Positions 51,612 through 60,202 of a stretch of DNA of 64,000 nt are shown piece by piece. Numbering within the stretch: position 1 is the first letter of the stretch; each line of letters opens with the position of its first letter. The position numbers and the translations under genes are program-made. Source of the stretch: an uncultured Lachnospiraceae bacterium (GTDB lineage Bacteria > Bacillota > Clostridia > Lachnospirales > Lachnospiraceae); contig CAJKGK010000005.1 in the NCBI GenBank assembly GCA_905199445.1, positions 80,184 through 144,183 on the forward strand, in the 5' to 3' direction. Under the pieces are notes generated by a model, which worked only from the letters and a program-made list of their open reading frames with translations, was not told the DNA's origin and made no database searches.

Positions 51612-52370
51612 ATGGCAATGCTGGAGGTTAAAAATCTGGGAATTTCCTTTGGCGGCTTAAAGGCTGTTGATGGATTTTATATTACAATTGAAAAAGGACA
51701 GCTTTATGGACTGATTGGTCCCAACGGCGCAGGCAAAACCACAGTGTTTAACATGCTTACAGGTGTCTATAAACCCAATGAGGGCATTATTCGTCTGGAC
51801 GGGCAGGACCTTACGGGAAAAAAGACCATTGAAATCAATAAGGCCGGTGTGGCCAGAACCTTTCAGAATATTCGCCTGTTTAAGGATATGACCGTGCTTG
51901 ACAATATTAAAGTTGGCTTGCACAACCATTATCAATATTCTACAATTGAAGGGATCTTAAGACTTCCCAGATATTTTAAAGTAGAAAAAGAAATGAATGA
52001 GAAAGCGATGGCGCTTTTGAAGGTATTTGGACTGGAAACAGCTGCACAATATAAGGCATCCAATCTGCCCTACGGACAGCAGCGTAAGCTGGAGATTGCC
52101 AGGGCACTGGCGACACAGCCCAAGCTTTTGCTTCTGGATGAGCCGGCAGCGGGGATGAATCCCAACGAGACCGGTGAGCTGATGGATATGATTCAGTTTG
52201 TACGAAGTGAATTTGATATGACCATTTTATTGATCGAGCATGATATGAAACTGGTGTCGGGTATTTGTGAACAGCTGACGGTTTTGAATTTTGGTCAGGT
52301 GCTGGCCTGCGGAAAAACAGGGGATGTTCTCAATCATCCTCAGGTGATTACGGCGTATCTTGGTGAATAG
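51612..52370 (+). CDS. livG: Branched-chain amino-acid ABC ATPase LivG
   Basis: A 252-residue ATPase. Walker A is GPNGAGKTT, Walker B LLLLDEPAAGMNP and the H loop LLIEHDMKLV. The signature is the LivG-type NLPYGQQRKLEIARAL instead of LSGGQ. The ARTFQNIRLFKDMTVLDN segment is typical of LivG. AAAGGAGG precedes the ATG. Confidence 0.94.
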   Translation: MAMLEVKNLGISFGGLKAVDGFYITIEKGQLYGLIGPNGAGKTTVFNMLTGVYKPNEGIIRLDGQDLTGKKTIEINKAGVARTFQNIRLFKDMTVLDNIKVGLHNHYQYSTIEGILRLPRYFKVEKEMNEKAMALLKVFGLETAAQYKASNLPYGQQRKLEIARALATQPKLLLLDEPAAGMNPNETGELMDMIQFVRSEFDMTILLIEHDMKLVSGICEQLTVLNFGQVLACGKTGDVLNHPQVITAYLGE

Positions 52371-52382
52371 GAGGAAATATTT

Positions 52383-53093
52383 ATGGCAATGCTTGAAGTT
52401 AAAAATCTTGAGGTGTACTATGGCATGATTCAGGCACTCAAGGGTATTTCCTTTGAGGTGGATGAGGGGGAAGTTGTGGCCCTTATCGGCGCCAACGGCG
52501 CCGGAAAGACGACAACACTGCACACAGTGACCGGGCTGATTGCGCCTAAGAGCGGACAGATTATTTTTGAAGGCAGGGATGTGACAAAGGTTCCGGGACA
52601 TAAGCTGGTGTCTATGGGAATTGCTCATGTGCCCGAAGGACGCCGGGTGTTTTCTCAGCTCTCCGTGTATCAAAATCTAAAGCTTGGGGCTTATACGAGA
52701 AAGGATAAAAATGAAATTGAGGAAACTCTGGATCATATTTATGAGCGCTTTCCCAGATTAAAGGAGCGTAAAAATCAGCTGGCCGGAACACTGTCCGGCG
52801 GTGAACAGCAGATGCTGGCCATGGGCCGTGCTCTGATGAGCCGTCCCAGAATTATTTTAATGGATGAACCGTCGATGGGGCTGTCGCCTATTTTTGTCAA
52901 TGAGATTTTTGATATTATTAAGGAAGTCAGCTCGGCGGGCACAACGGTTCTTCTGGTGGAACAAAATGCAAAAAAGGCATTATCCATTGCAGACAGGGCC
53001 TATGTTCTTGAAACCGGAAACATTACATTAAGCGGTGATGCCAAGGTGCTTATGAATGATGATTGCGTGAAGAAAGCTTATCTCGGAGAATAA
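52383..53093 (+). CDS. livF: Branched-chain amino-acid ABC ATPase LivF
   Basis: A 236-residue ATPase pairing with LivG. Walker A is GANGAGKTT, signature LSGGEQQM, Walker B ILMDEPSMGLSP, and VPEGRRVFSQLSVYQNL is the LivF-type Q-loop region. AGGAGG lies upstream. The complete livJHMGF set imports leucine, isoleucine and valine, or a related substrate. Confidence 0.94.
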   Translation: MAMLEVKNLEVYYGMIQALKGISFEVDEGEVVALIGANGAGKTTTLHTVTGLIAPKSGQIIFEGRDVTKVPGHKLVSMGIAHVPEGRRVFSQLSVYQNLKLGAYTRKDKNEIEETLDHIYERFPRLKERKNQLAGTLSGGEQQMLAMGRALMSRPRIILMDEPSMGLSPIFVNEIFDIIKEVSSAGTTVLLVEQNAKKALSIADRAYVLETGNITLSGDAKVLMNDDCVKKAYLGE

Positions 53094-53112
53094 ACAAAGG
53101 AGGGTATGGAAA

Positions 53113-53754
53113 TTGGATAACATTGTCATTACAATCGCAAGACAGTATGGAAGCGGCGGCAAAACCGTGGGACATATGCTGGCCGAGGATCTGGGATTCA
53201 ACTTTTATAATCGGGAAATTATGCGTCTGGCCTCCGAGGACAGTGGAATTAATGAAAAGCTTTTCGGGCGGGTAGATGAAAATCTGAAAACCAGCCTGTT
53301 AAAACGTCTGGCGGGGGTTAAAAATATCTATGACGGAAAACTTATACCGCCTGAGGACGGAGATTTTGTCAGCGATGATAACCTTTTTAATTATCAGGCT
53401 AAAATTATTAAACAGCTGGCTGAAACGGAAAATTGTATTATTATCGGACGGTGTGCGGACTTTATTTTGAAAGATTATCCCAACTGTTTAAGTGTCTTTG
53501 TTCATGGTTCTGAAGAATTTTGTTTTGCCCGCTCCATGGAGCGCAACAGCATGACCGAACGGGAGATGCGCCGGTTTATCGCCAGAACCGATAAATATCG
53601 GGGGGATTACTATAAATATTATACGGGCCGCAGCTGGTATGATGCCAGAAATTATGATCTGTGTTTAGACAGCAGTAAGCTGGGATTTGAAGGCTGTGTG
53701 GAAGCCATTAAGGCCCATATGGCGGTGCGCTTTAAGGGTTTTTCGGGAAGGTGA
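53113..53754 (+). CDS. Cytidylate-kinase-like protein
   Basis: A 213-residue P-loop kinase of the cytidylate-kinase-like family, distinct from the housekeeping Cmk. It starts with DNIVITIARQYGSGGKTVG (P-loop GSGGKTVG near residue 15), contains NCIIIGRCADFILKDYP near 110 and an RFIARTDKYRGDYYKYYTG lid-like region. Substrate unknown. Start is TTG 53113 after AAAGGAGGG. It is probably co-transcribed with the liv genes. Confidence 0.83.
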   Translation: MDNIVITIARQYGSGGKTVGHMLAEDLGFNFYNREIMRLASEDSGINEKLFGRVDENLKTSLLKRLAGVKNIYDGKLIPPEDGDFVSDDNLFNYQAKIIKQLAETENCIIIGRCADFILKDYPNCLSVFVHGSEEFCFARSMERNSMTEREMRRFIARTDKYRGDYYKYYTGRSWYDARNYDLCLDSSKLGFEGCVEAIKAHMAVRFKGFSGR

Positions 53755-53760
53755 AAATCA

Positions 53761-54498
53761 GTGGATGAAAAGAGGGCCTTTAAGCGGGGAATAAAGGCTG
53801 GTGTGCCCATTGGTCTTGGGTATTTTCCTGTTTCTTTTACTTTTGGGTTTCTGGCTGTATCTTCAGGTCTTCCTCTGTGGGCCGCAGTGATGATCTCCCT
53901 GACCAATCTTACAAGTGCGGGGCAGTTTGCGGGGATGAATCTGATTTTGGCCGGAGCCGGCTACGGAGAACTCGGGCTGACGACTTTGATGATTAATCTG
54001 CGATATATGCTTATGTCGCTGTCATTGTCACAGAAAATCGAAGCCAAAATTCCCATATGGAAACGTCTGATCTTTGCCTTTGGTATTACTGATGAAACCT
54101 TTGTGGTTGCCTCCATGACCAGGGGGACCATAAAAGCCGGCTATATGTTTGGCCTGATTTTATTGCCTGTTGTGGGCTGGAATGTGGGAACTGTGTGCGG
54201 AGCCTGTATTTGCGGACTTCTGCCTGTGGCCCTTCAAAACGCCATGGGGATTGCCCTTTATGCCATGTTTATTGCACTCATAGTTCCAGCAGTCAGGGAT
54301 TCTATGAAGATTTTGGCTGTTGTGCTGATCGCGGTGCTGATCATGAGTGTGTTTAAATATGTACCTTTGTTCGGTTTTGTATCATCTGGTTTCCGGATTA
54401 TTATTGCGACTGTGGCTGCGGCAGCCTTTGGGGCCGCTTTTTTTCCCACGTCTCAGGATGAACAAAATGAAGCATATGAAAAAGGAGAGCAGCCATGA
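53761..54498 (+). CDS. azlC: Branched-chain amino-acid exporter subunit AzlC
   Basis: A 245-residue membrane protein, large subunit of the AzlCD exporter of branched-chain amino acids. AzlC features are GVPIGLGYFPVSFTFGFLA near residue 13 and TSAGQFAGMNLI near 55, with about seven helices. The start is GTG 53761. It overlaps azlD by four bases. An exporter directly after an importer of the same substrates suggests control of intracellular pool size. Confidence 0.9.
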   Translation: MDEKRAFKRGIKAGVPIGLGYFPVSFTFGFLAVSSGLPLWAAVMISLTNLTSAGQFAGMNLILAGAGYGELGLTTLMINLRYMLMSLSLSQKIEAKIPIWKRLIFAFGITDETFVVASMTRGTIKAGYMFGLILLPVVGWNVGTVCGACICGLLPVALQNAMGIALYAMFIALIVPAVRDSMKILAVVLIAVLIMSVFKYVPLFGFVSSGFRIIIATVAAAAFGAAFFPTSQDEQNEAYEKGEQP

Positions 54499-54803
54499 GT
54501 ACGCAAAGACTGATTGTATGCATTCTGGTGATGGCACTGGTGACCTATATTCCCAGAGTATTGCCGGTGACGGTTTTCAGAAAGCAGATTAAATCCCGAT
54601 TTATTCGTTCTTTTCTGGATTATACACCTTATGCCGTGCTGGGAGCCCTGACCTTTCCGGATGTACTGTATGCTACAGGAAGTTATATTTCTGCAGCAGC
54701 AGGGATGATTGTGGCAATGATCCTGGGATTTTTCAGGCGAAGCCTGGTGGAGGTGGCTGTTGCAGCCATTGGCGTTGTATTTCTGGTGGAAATACTATTT
54801 TAA
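54495..54803 (+). CDS. azlD: Branched-chain amino-acid exporter subunit AzlD
   Basis: A 102-residue, four-helix small subunit of AzlCD. It contains the family's TYIPRVLPVTVF segment near residue 18 and LDYTPYAVLGALTFPDVL near 43. GGAGAGCAGCC is the ribosome-binding region within azlC. Confidence 0.9.
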   Translation: MSTQRLIVCILVMALVTYIPRVLPVTVFRKQIKSRFIRSFLDYTPYAVLGALTFPDVLYATGSYISAAAGMIVAMILGFFRRSLVEVAVAAIGVVFLVEILF

Positions 54804-54842
54804 TAGCTGACAGCCAGATGTTCGAAAAAATATATTTCATAT

Positions 54843-54888
54843 AAATCCGGTGCATGGAATTGTGTGTGCACCGGATTTGTTGTATACT
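54843..54888 (+). promoter_or_regulatory. Hairpin overlapping the next promoter
   Basis: AAATCCGGTGCA (54843-54854) pairs perfectly with TGCACCGGATTT (54867-54878), a terminator-like stem after azlD with only a weak U tract. The promoter TTGTGT (54860-54865), 17-base spacer, TATACT (54883-54888) for the next operon lies across its loop and right arm. Confidence 0.6.
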
Positions 54889-54924
54889 TGTACATGAGCT
54901 TAAAATGAATGGAGGAATCAACGT

Positions 54925-55452
54925 ATGAGCCGTATGCTGATTGTGATTGACATGCAGAATGATTTCATTGACGGGACTCTGGGGACGGCGCAGGCCAGAG
55001 CCATTATACCTAAAGTCGTGGATAAGATAAAAAATTATAAGGGGCAGGTCATGTACACCAGAGATACCCATGATGAAAATTATCTGAATACTCAGGAAGG
55101 CAGTAAACTTCCGGTAGAGCACTGTATACTGGGCACACAGGGCTGGGAACTTCACCCTGAAATTGATGCTTTGGCTAAAGAAAATAACAGCCTTATTTTT
55201 GATAAGCCGACTTTTGGTTCTATGGGGCTGGCAGGGTGTTTAAACGGCATACAAAAGGTGGCAGCCATCGATGAGCTGGAGCTGGTTGGTCTTTGCACAG
55301 ATATTTGTGTGATCTCCAATGCGCTGCTGCTGAAAGCAATTTTACCGGAGACTCGAATTGTGGTGAACTCAGACTGCTGTGCCGGTGTAACACCTGAAAG
55401 TCACGAAAACGCCTTAAAAGCCATGGCAGCCTGCCAGATTGAAATCCGATGA
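54925..55452 (+). CDS. Isochorismatase-family hydrolase (nicotinamidase-like)
   Basis: A 175-residue cysteine hydrolase. The catalytic Asp lies in IVIDMQNDFIDGTLG near residue 9, the Lys likely in DKPTFGSMG near 93, and the nucleophile Cys in LVGLCTDICVISNAL near 118. Its size and the CTDICV context resemble nicotinamidases in NAD salvage, but other amidohydrolases share them. GGAGG precedes the ATG; it overlaps the next gene by four bases. Confidence 0.86.
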   Translation: MSRMLIVIDMQNDFIDGTLGTAQARAIIPKVVDKIKNYKGQVMYTRDTHDENYLNTQEGSKLPVEHCILGTQGWELHPEIDALAKENNSLIFDKPTFGSMGLAGCLNGIQKVAAIDELELVGLCTDICVISNALLLKAILPETRIVVNSDCCAGVTPESHENALKAMAACQIEIR

Positions 55453-56216
55453 CCAGGGATTTTGTTGGTGATGGGGAACAAACGGTTATTTATGAGCTGG
55501 AACGGATGAAGCGAAAAACTTTAAGTATTCATCTGGAGGATGATGGGCGGGTTGTTGTCAAGTCGCCCTATGGGATAAAAAACAGTGAAATTCGTGCACT
55601 TGTGGGTAAAAAGGCACAGTGGATTCTGGAAAAACAGGCGCTTTTGAAAAAGCAGGCCAGCCAGAGAATTGTTCACCGTTTTGCCCAGGGAGAAAAATTC
55701 CTGTTTTTGGGACATATGTATAACCTTCACATGAATTATCACAGCGGACTGGATAAAATATGTGTCAGCACAAAGGATGATTGTCTGATCGTGGAAACGC
55801 CGGTGGTAGATACGGAGCAGATTGAGGCTGCTATTTTGCTGTGGTATAAAGAAAATGCCCTTAGACTGATGCTTCAAAGAGTCGATGATTACGGACCTCA
55901 GGTGGGTGCCAGACCTGAAAAGGTGATGATTAGACAGCAAAAGCGGCGTTGGGGCAGCTGTAACAGCAGGGGCGAGCTAAGGTTAAACTGGAAGCTGATT
56001 ATGGCGCCTCTGCCGGTGCTGGATTATGTGGTTGTTCATGAACTGTGTCATTTACTGCATATGGATCATTCGGCTTTGTTCTGGGCAGATGTAGGCAGAG
56101 TGTTTCCGGATTATAAAACATGCAGGCAGTGGCTGAAGACGTATGGTCATTTGCTGGAGTGGCATACGATACAAAACACATCTTTGGCCGGCCAGAGAAA
56201 GGATGAGGATGAATGA
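55449..56216 (+). CDS. YgjP-like zinc metallopeptidase (DUF45)
   Basis: A 255-residue protein of the YgjP/WLM metallopeptidase group. The zinc motif VVHELCHLLHMDHS near residue 195 (HExxH with a third histidine) and KRRWGSCNSRGELRLNWKLI near 160 are diagnostic. Physiological substrates are unknown. It is coupled to the neighbours by four-base overlaps at both ends. Confidence 0.87.
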   Translation: MTRDFVGDGEQTVIYELERMKRKTLSIHLEDDGRVVVKSPYGIKNSEIRALVGKKAQWILEKQALLKKQASQRIVHRFAQGEKFLFLGHMYNLHMNYHSGLDKICVSTKDDCLIVETPVVDTEQIEAAILLWYKENALRLMLQRVDDYGPQVGARPEKVMIRQQKRRWGSCNSRGELRLNWKLIMAPLPVLDYVVVHELCHLLHMDHSALFWADVGRVFPDYKTCRQWLKTYGHLLEWHTIQNTSLAGQRKDEDE

Positions 56217-57061
56217 GTTTTCATACAGATAAACTTGATTTAACAACGGCGGTAAAACTAAATAACGGTGTCATGATGCCTGTGTTTGGACTGGGTGTTT
56301 ATAAATCCGGTCCGGATACAAAGCAGGCTGTATTAGATGCCCTTGAAGCCGGGTATCGTCATATCGATACAGCGGCTCTGTATCAGAATGAGGCTATGGT
56401 GGGAGAGGCGATTAGGGAAAGCGGTATTCCAAGAGAAGAAATTTTTGTGACCACAAAACTGTGGAACGATGATATGAAAAATGGAACGCAGATGCAGGCC
56501 TTTGAGCGCAGTCTGAAGCTTTTAGGGCTGGATTATGTGGATCTGTATTTGATTCACTGGCCTGTATCCAGTGCCCTGGAAGCTTCCTGGAAGGTTCTTG
56601 AGCAAATTTATAAGGAAGGAAGGGCCAGAGCCATCGGCGTAAGTAACTGTCATATGGAACATTTGATGCGTGTCATGGCCTGTGCTCAAGTTGTGCCGGC
56701 GGTGAATCAGATCGAATGTCATCCTTATTTAAGTCAGACACCTTTAAGAACCTTCTGCAATCACCTGAGTATTGAGGTGACGGCCTGGTCTCCCCTGGGA
56801 CGGGGCGGGGTGCTTGAGGATGCGGTCATCGCCCGTTTAGCTGCCAAATATAATAAAACCCCGGCTCAGATTGTGCTGCGCTGGGAGCTTCAGGAAGGTA
56901 TTATGGTGATTCCAAAATCTGTTCATAAGGAACGTATCCTGGAAAATGCCGATATATTTGATTTTGAAATCGTTCGTGCCGATATGGAACTGATGCGTAA
57001 GCTGAATAAAAACCATCATTTCGGCACCAATCCGGATAATTTTGAGGATAAAAAATGGTAA
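56213..57061 (+). CDS. Aldo/keto reductase
   Basis: A 282-residue NADPH-dependent reductase of the AKR5 type. Motifs are MMPVFGLGVYKSG near residue 20, GYRHIDTAALYQNE near 45 with catalytic Asp and Tyr, the catalytic lysine in VTTKLWNDD near 80, DYVDLYLIHWP near 105 and the cofactor loop VIPKSVHKERILEN near 230. Substrate unknown, probably small aldehydes or ketones. Overlaps the next gene by seven bases. Confidence 0.9.
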   Translation: MSFHTDKLDLTTAVKLNNGVMMPVFGLGVYKSGPDTKQAVLDALEAGYRHIDTAALYQNEAMVGEAIRESGIPREEIFVTTKLWNDDMKNGTQMQAFERSLKLLGLDYVDLYLIHWPVSSALEASWKVLEQIYKEGRARAIGVSNCHMEHLMRVMACAQVVPAVNQIECHPYLSQTPLRTFCNHLSIEVTAWSPLGRGGVLEDAVIARLAAKYNKTPAQIVLRWELQEGIMVIPKSVHKERILENADIFDFEIVRADMELMRKLNKNHHFGTNPDNFEDKKW

Positions 57062-58023
57062 GGATATTAGTTGCGCTGCCGGCCACGTCTGAACACAGAA
57101 AAATGTTTGAATCTGCTGCCCCTGCGGCTGAGATTCGCTATATACCATCAGAACAGGTGCAGGCACAGGATGTTAAAAACGTGGATATTATTATAGGTAA
57201 TATATCGGCAGACCTGGTTTCAAAGGCTGAAAATCTGAAGTGGCTGCAGCTGAATAATGCAGGCACCGAGGGCTTTTGTGAGCCTGGTGTATTGCCCGAA
57301 AATGCTGTACTGACCAATGCGACCGGAGCCTATGGTATGGCCATCTCTGAGCATATGATTGCGATGCTGTTTATGCTTCACAAGCATTTGGATCAGTATT
57401 ATCTGGATCAGCAGAAATGTTTGTGGAAAAAGCGGGCGCCGATGACCGTTGTGGAGGGCAGCACCACACTGGTTATCGGCCTGGGGGATATAGGAACAAC
57501 CTTTGCAAGAAAAATGGCTGCCCTGGGCAGTACGGTTATAGGTATTCGAAGAAGCAGGGTGCCAAAGCCTGATTATGTAAAGGCTCAGTATACCATGGAT
57601 CATCTTGAGGAATTGCTTCCTCAGGCGGATATTATAGCACTGGCGCTTCCTGGTTATGAAAAGACCTGGCATGTGATCAATGAACATACCCTTTCTTTAA
57701 TGAAGCCTACAGCGGTTCTCATTAATGTGGGCCGGGGATCGGCAGTGGATGCTATGGCACTGTGTGATGCCTTAAATGAAGGCCGTCTGGAAGGCGCCTG
57801 CTTGGATGTAACCGATCCTGAACCCCTTCCTGAAGATCATCCTCTCTGGAAGGCAAAAAATGTGATCATTACACCCCATGTTTCCGGAGGATACAGATTA
57901 AGGGAAACCCTTGAAAAAATTATGGCACTGTCTGCACGTAATCTGGAACATTATATGAAGGGTGAGCCTTTGGAATGTGTCGTGGATTTAGAGACCGGTT
58001 ATGTGAGAAAAAAAGATATGTAA
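57055..58023 (+). CDS. D-isomer-specific 2-hydroxyacid dehydrogenase
   Basis: A 322-residue NAD(P)-dependent dehydrogenase. The Rossmann motif is VIGLGDIGTTFARKM near residue 143. Catalytic Arg lies in NVGRGSAVD near 225, Glu in TDPEPLPEDHPLW near 255 and His in ITPHVSGG near 272. Relatives reduce 2-keto acids such as glyoxylate, hydroxypyruvate or branched keto acids; the substrate here is not evident. Last gene of the four-gene operon. Confidence 0.9.
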   Translation: MVRILVALPATSEHRKMFESAAPAAEIRYIPSEQVQAQDVKNVDIIIGNISADLVSKAENLKWLQLNNAGTEGFCEPGVLPENAVLTNATGAYGMAISEHMIAMLFMLHKHLDQYYLDQQKCLWKKRAPMTVVEGSTTLVIGLGDIGTTFARKMAALGSTVIGIRRSRVPKPDYVKAQYTMDHLEELLPQADIIALALPGYEKTWHVINEHTLSLMKPTAVLINVGRGSAVDAMALCDALNEGRLEGACLDVTDPEPLPEDHPLWKAKNVIITPHVSGGYRLRETLEKIMALSARNLEHYMKGEPLECVVDLETGYVRKKDM

Positions 58024-58071
58024 AAAAATGATAGATGAGAAAAAACGGTACATGATCATTTTCAGATGACA

Positions 58072-58118
58072 AAAAAGCGTTTTCAGACTACCGATGCGGT
58101 GATATGAAAACGCTTTTT
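58072..58118. terminator. Bidirectional terminator
   Basis: AAAAAGCGTTTTCA (58072-58085) pairs perfectly with TGAAAACGCTTTTT (58105-58118). The A/T ends serve both the dehydrogenase operon and the convergent small gene. Confidence 0.9.
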
Positions 58119-58125
58119 AAGATTT

Positions 58126-58374
58126 TTAGTTTCCTTTGCTGCTTAAAGGGTTTTGACCGTCTGTCCAAAAGGGATTGTTATCAGGGGCGCATTTTCCGCC
58201 TTTGACGTAGCTGGAATTTTGTTTGATCATTTCCTGGGGCTCATATTCAAAGTTTTTGTGCGCCCGATGGGCATACAGATCATTTCCCTTGCCTTTGAGC
58301 TTGCCTTTTAAATGGCAGTTGGTGACTTGATCCGGATTATTTCCGGCGGTTTTTGTATTTTTCTTTGCTTCCAT
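58126..58374 (-). CDS. Hypothetical 82-residue hydrophilic protein
   Basis: I do not recognise this protein. It is very polar, rich in Lys, Asn and Gly, with no membrane segment, and has two cysteines (TNCHLKGK and GGKCAPDNNP). The C-terminal NNPFWTDGQNPLSSKGN looks like a conserved tail. Support for a real gene: ATG with AAAGGCAGG seven bases upstream, a possible promoter upstream (TATACT at 58452-58447) and a strong terminator eight bases after the stop. A spore-associated or nucleic-acid-associated role is conceivable but not shown. Confidence 0.6.
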   Translation of the reverse strand: MEAKKNTKTAGNNPDQVTNCHLKGKLKGKGNDLYAHRAHKNFEYEPQEMIKQNSSYVKGGKCAPDNNPFWTDGQNPLSSKGN

Positions 58375-58487
58375 ATATATGCCTGCCTTTCATGATCACC
58401 AAAGCCGGACAAGGTCAGGTCCTGGTGATTTAGTGTTTGTTGTACTAGTATATCCATGAGAGCAGTTCATATACATGATTTCCGGCA

Positions 58488-59354
58488 TCAGACTTCCCAG
58501 CGTCCGCTGGCTCCGCAAGGAAGCACAAGTCCGTTGGCGGTAACCGGCAGACCGATTTCATCGGCCCTGACCTGGCCACCAAAGCGGGGAAGCAGCTGGG
58601 TTGAAAGCATATAGGACAATACAGCCGGCTGCAGTCCTGTAGTGTAGGAATTGATCAGGAAAAACAAAGGTTTGTCGCTGAGAACCTTTGTACACAACTG
58701 GATAAAAGGAAAGACGGATTCTTCGATTTTCCATATTTCGCCTTTTGGTCCCCGGCCGTAGGAGGGGGGATCCATAATGATGGCATCATAAGTATTGCCT
58801 CTGCGGATTTCCCGTTCCACAAATTTCACACAGTCATCCACAATCCAGCGAATGGATGTGTCCGGCAAATGAGAGGCTCTGGCATTTTCTTTGGCCCAGG
58901 TCACCATGCCTTTGGAGGCATCTACATGGGTAACGGCTGCGCCGGCCGCTGCAGCGGCGCAGGAAGCACCACCCGTGTAGGCGAAAAGGTTGAGTACCTT
59001 AATGGGACGTCCTGCCTTTTTGATTTTGTCGTAAAACCAGTCCCAGTTGGCCGCCTGTTCCGGAAACAGTCCGGTATGCTTAAAGGAAAAGGGTTTCAGA
59101 TGAAAGGTAAGGCCAATGGGGGCATAGTGGATGGACCACTGCTGAGGCAAGTCAAAAAATTCCCATTCACCGCCGCCTTTGCTGCTTCGATGATAGTGGC
59201 CGTTCATTTTCCGCCAGCCTTTTTCCTTGCGTGGGGTGTCCCAGATCACCTGAGGATCCGGACGGACAAGAAGGTATTTGCCCCAACGTTCCAGCTTTTC
59301 CCCTTTAGATGTATCAATAACCTCATAATCTTTCCATTGATTGGCAATCCACAT
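58488..59354 (-). CDS. Class I SAM-dependent methyltransferase (RlmI/RlmK-like)
   Basis: A 288-residue methyltransferase of the Methyltrans_SAM group that includes the catalytic parts of RlmI and RlmK rRNA methylases. The SAM site is VLNLFAYTGGASCAAA near residue 118, an acidic pair lies in VTHVDASKGMV, and the catalytic loop is IIMDPPSYGRG near 195. The N-terminal PUA domain of RlmI is absent. Substrate probably RNA. AGAGG precedes the ATG at 59354. Confidence 0.85.
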   Translation of the reverse strand: MWIANQWKDYEVIDTSKGEKLERWGKYLLVRPDPQVIWDTPRKEKGWRKMNGHYHRSSKGGGEWEFFDLPQQWSIHYAPIGLTFHLKPFSFKHTGLFPEQAANWDWFYDKIKKAGRPIKVLNLFAYTGGASCAAAAAGAAVTHVDASKGMVTWAKENARASHLPDTSIRWIVDDCVKFVEREIRRGNTYDAIIMDPPSYGRGPKGEIWKIEESVFPFIQLCTKVLSDKPLFFLINSYTTGLQPAVLSYMLSTQLLPRFGGQVRADEIGLPVTANGLVLPCGASGRWEV

Positions 59355-59526
59355 ATTCGATTCCTCTATTCTTTGTATTGATGTTTAGTATTTGCTTTAC
59401 TGTCCTTTATCATAGCATACACAGCCCAGGCCGTGCAATGAATAAAATTGTAGATTTCTTATAAAAATGGACGCTGATTTTAGTCAAGTTTGTAGAAAAT
59501 TTTTTTGAAAAAAATAGAAAAAATCC

Positions 59527-59555
59527 TTGAAATATGAAAAGACTTATTGTATAAT
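59527..59555 (+). promoter_or_regulatory. Promoter of the S10 ribosomal-protein operon
   Basis: TTGAAA (59527-59532), 17-base spacer, perfect TATAAT (59550-59555). Transcription should start near 59562. Confidence 0.8.
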
Positions 59556-59561
59556 CATTGA

Positions 59562-59791
59562 TGTTGTGACATTGATAGCGATGAAACGTGAGGTTGCCGC
59601 ATGGATGATGCGGGTGTTCCGTGGAGCGAATGTCAAGTTAGAAAACTGGCGACAAGTCACTGTACAAAGTTAACAACCTGCCCTGTAGAATGCAGAGTTT
59701 ACGTGTGAGGAATTTTAAGAAACACACGGGAGAGTGTACAGTCACCGCTTGTCGTACTGAAATGAAGTGCGAAAAGGAGGCGGCTTTTTTT
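59562..59791 (+). promoter_or_regulatory. Structured leader of the S10 operon
   Basis: The 59355-59791 stretch contains no gene. The transcribed part, about 230 bases, folds: AGGTTG (59591-59596) pairs with CAACCT (59674-59679), enclosing CCGCAT-GGATG-ATGCGG (59598-59614) and TGTC with GACA (59631-59654). A hairpin, ACACAC with AGTGT (near 59722-59737), follows. This could be an r-protein autoregulatory site, as L4 does in E. coli; no assigned class. Confidence 0.5.
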
Positions 59792-60109
59792 ATGGCAAGT
59801 CAAGTAATGAGAATTACTCTCAAGGCGTATGATCACAAATTAATCGATCAGAGTGCTGGAAAAATCATTGAAACTGTTAAAAAGACTGGATCTAAGGTGA
59901 GCGGACCTGTTCCATTACCGACAAAGAAAGAGGTAGTTACAATCTTAAGAGCGGTTCACAAATATAAAGATTCCAGAGAACAGTTTGAACAGAGAACACA
60001 CAAAAGATTAATTGATATCATCACACCGTCACAGAAGACAGTTGATGCATTATCAAGACTGGAAATGCCAGCTGGTGTTTACATCGATATTAAGATGAAA
60101 ACAAAATAA
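59792..60109 (+). CDS. rpsJ: Ribosomal protein S10 (uS10)
   Basis: 30S protein and transcription antitermination partner (NusE), 105 residues. It reads MASQVMRITLKAYDHKLIDQ, then GPVPLPTKKEVVTI and KRLIDIITPSQKT. The open frame reaches back to 59690, but ATG 59792 follows AAAAGGAGG and matches the family start. First gene of the operon. Confidence 0.97.
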   Translation: MASQVMRITLKAYDHKLIDQSAGKIIETVKKTGSKVSGPVPLPTKKEVVTILRAVHKYKDSREQFEQRTHKRLIDIITPSQKTVDALSRLEMPAGVYIDIKMKTK

Positions 60110-60186
60110 TTTTAGTTAACAATCCTTAGGGTTTATATATAGAAGAAATCGGATACACCGAATACTCTTAGTAGACCGTCTAGGAT

Positions 60187-60202
60187 GAACGCGCAAGCGT
60201 TC
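60187..60202 (+). other. GNRA-capped hairpin in the rpsJ-rplC spacer
   Basis: GAACGC-GCAA-GCGTTC forms a perfect six-pair stem with a GCAA tetraloop in the 126-base spacer, which is long for this operon. Possible processing or regulatory site. Confidence 0.45.
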
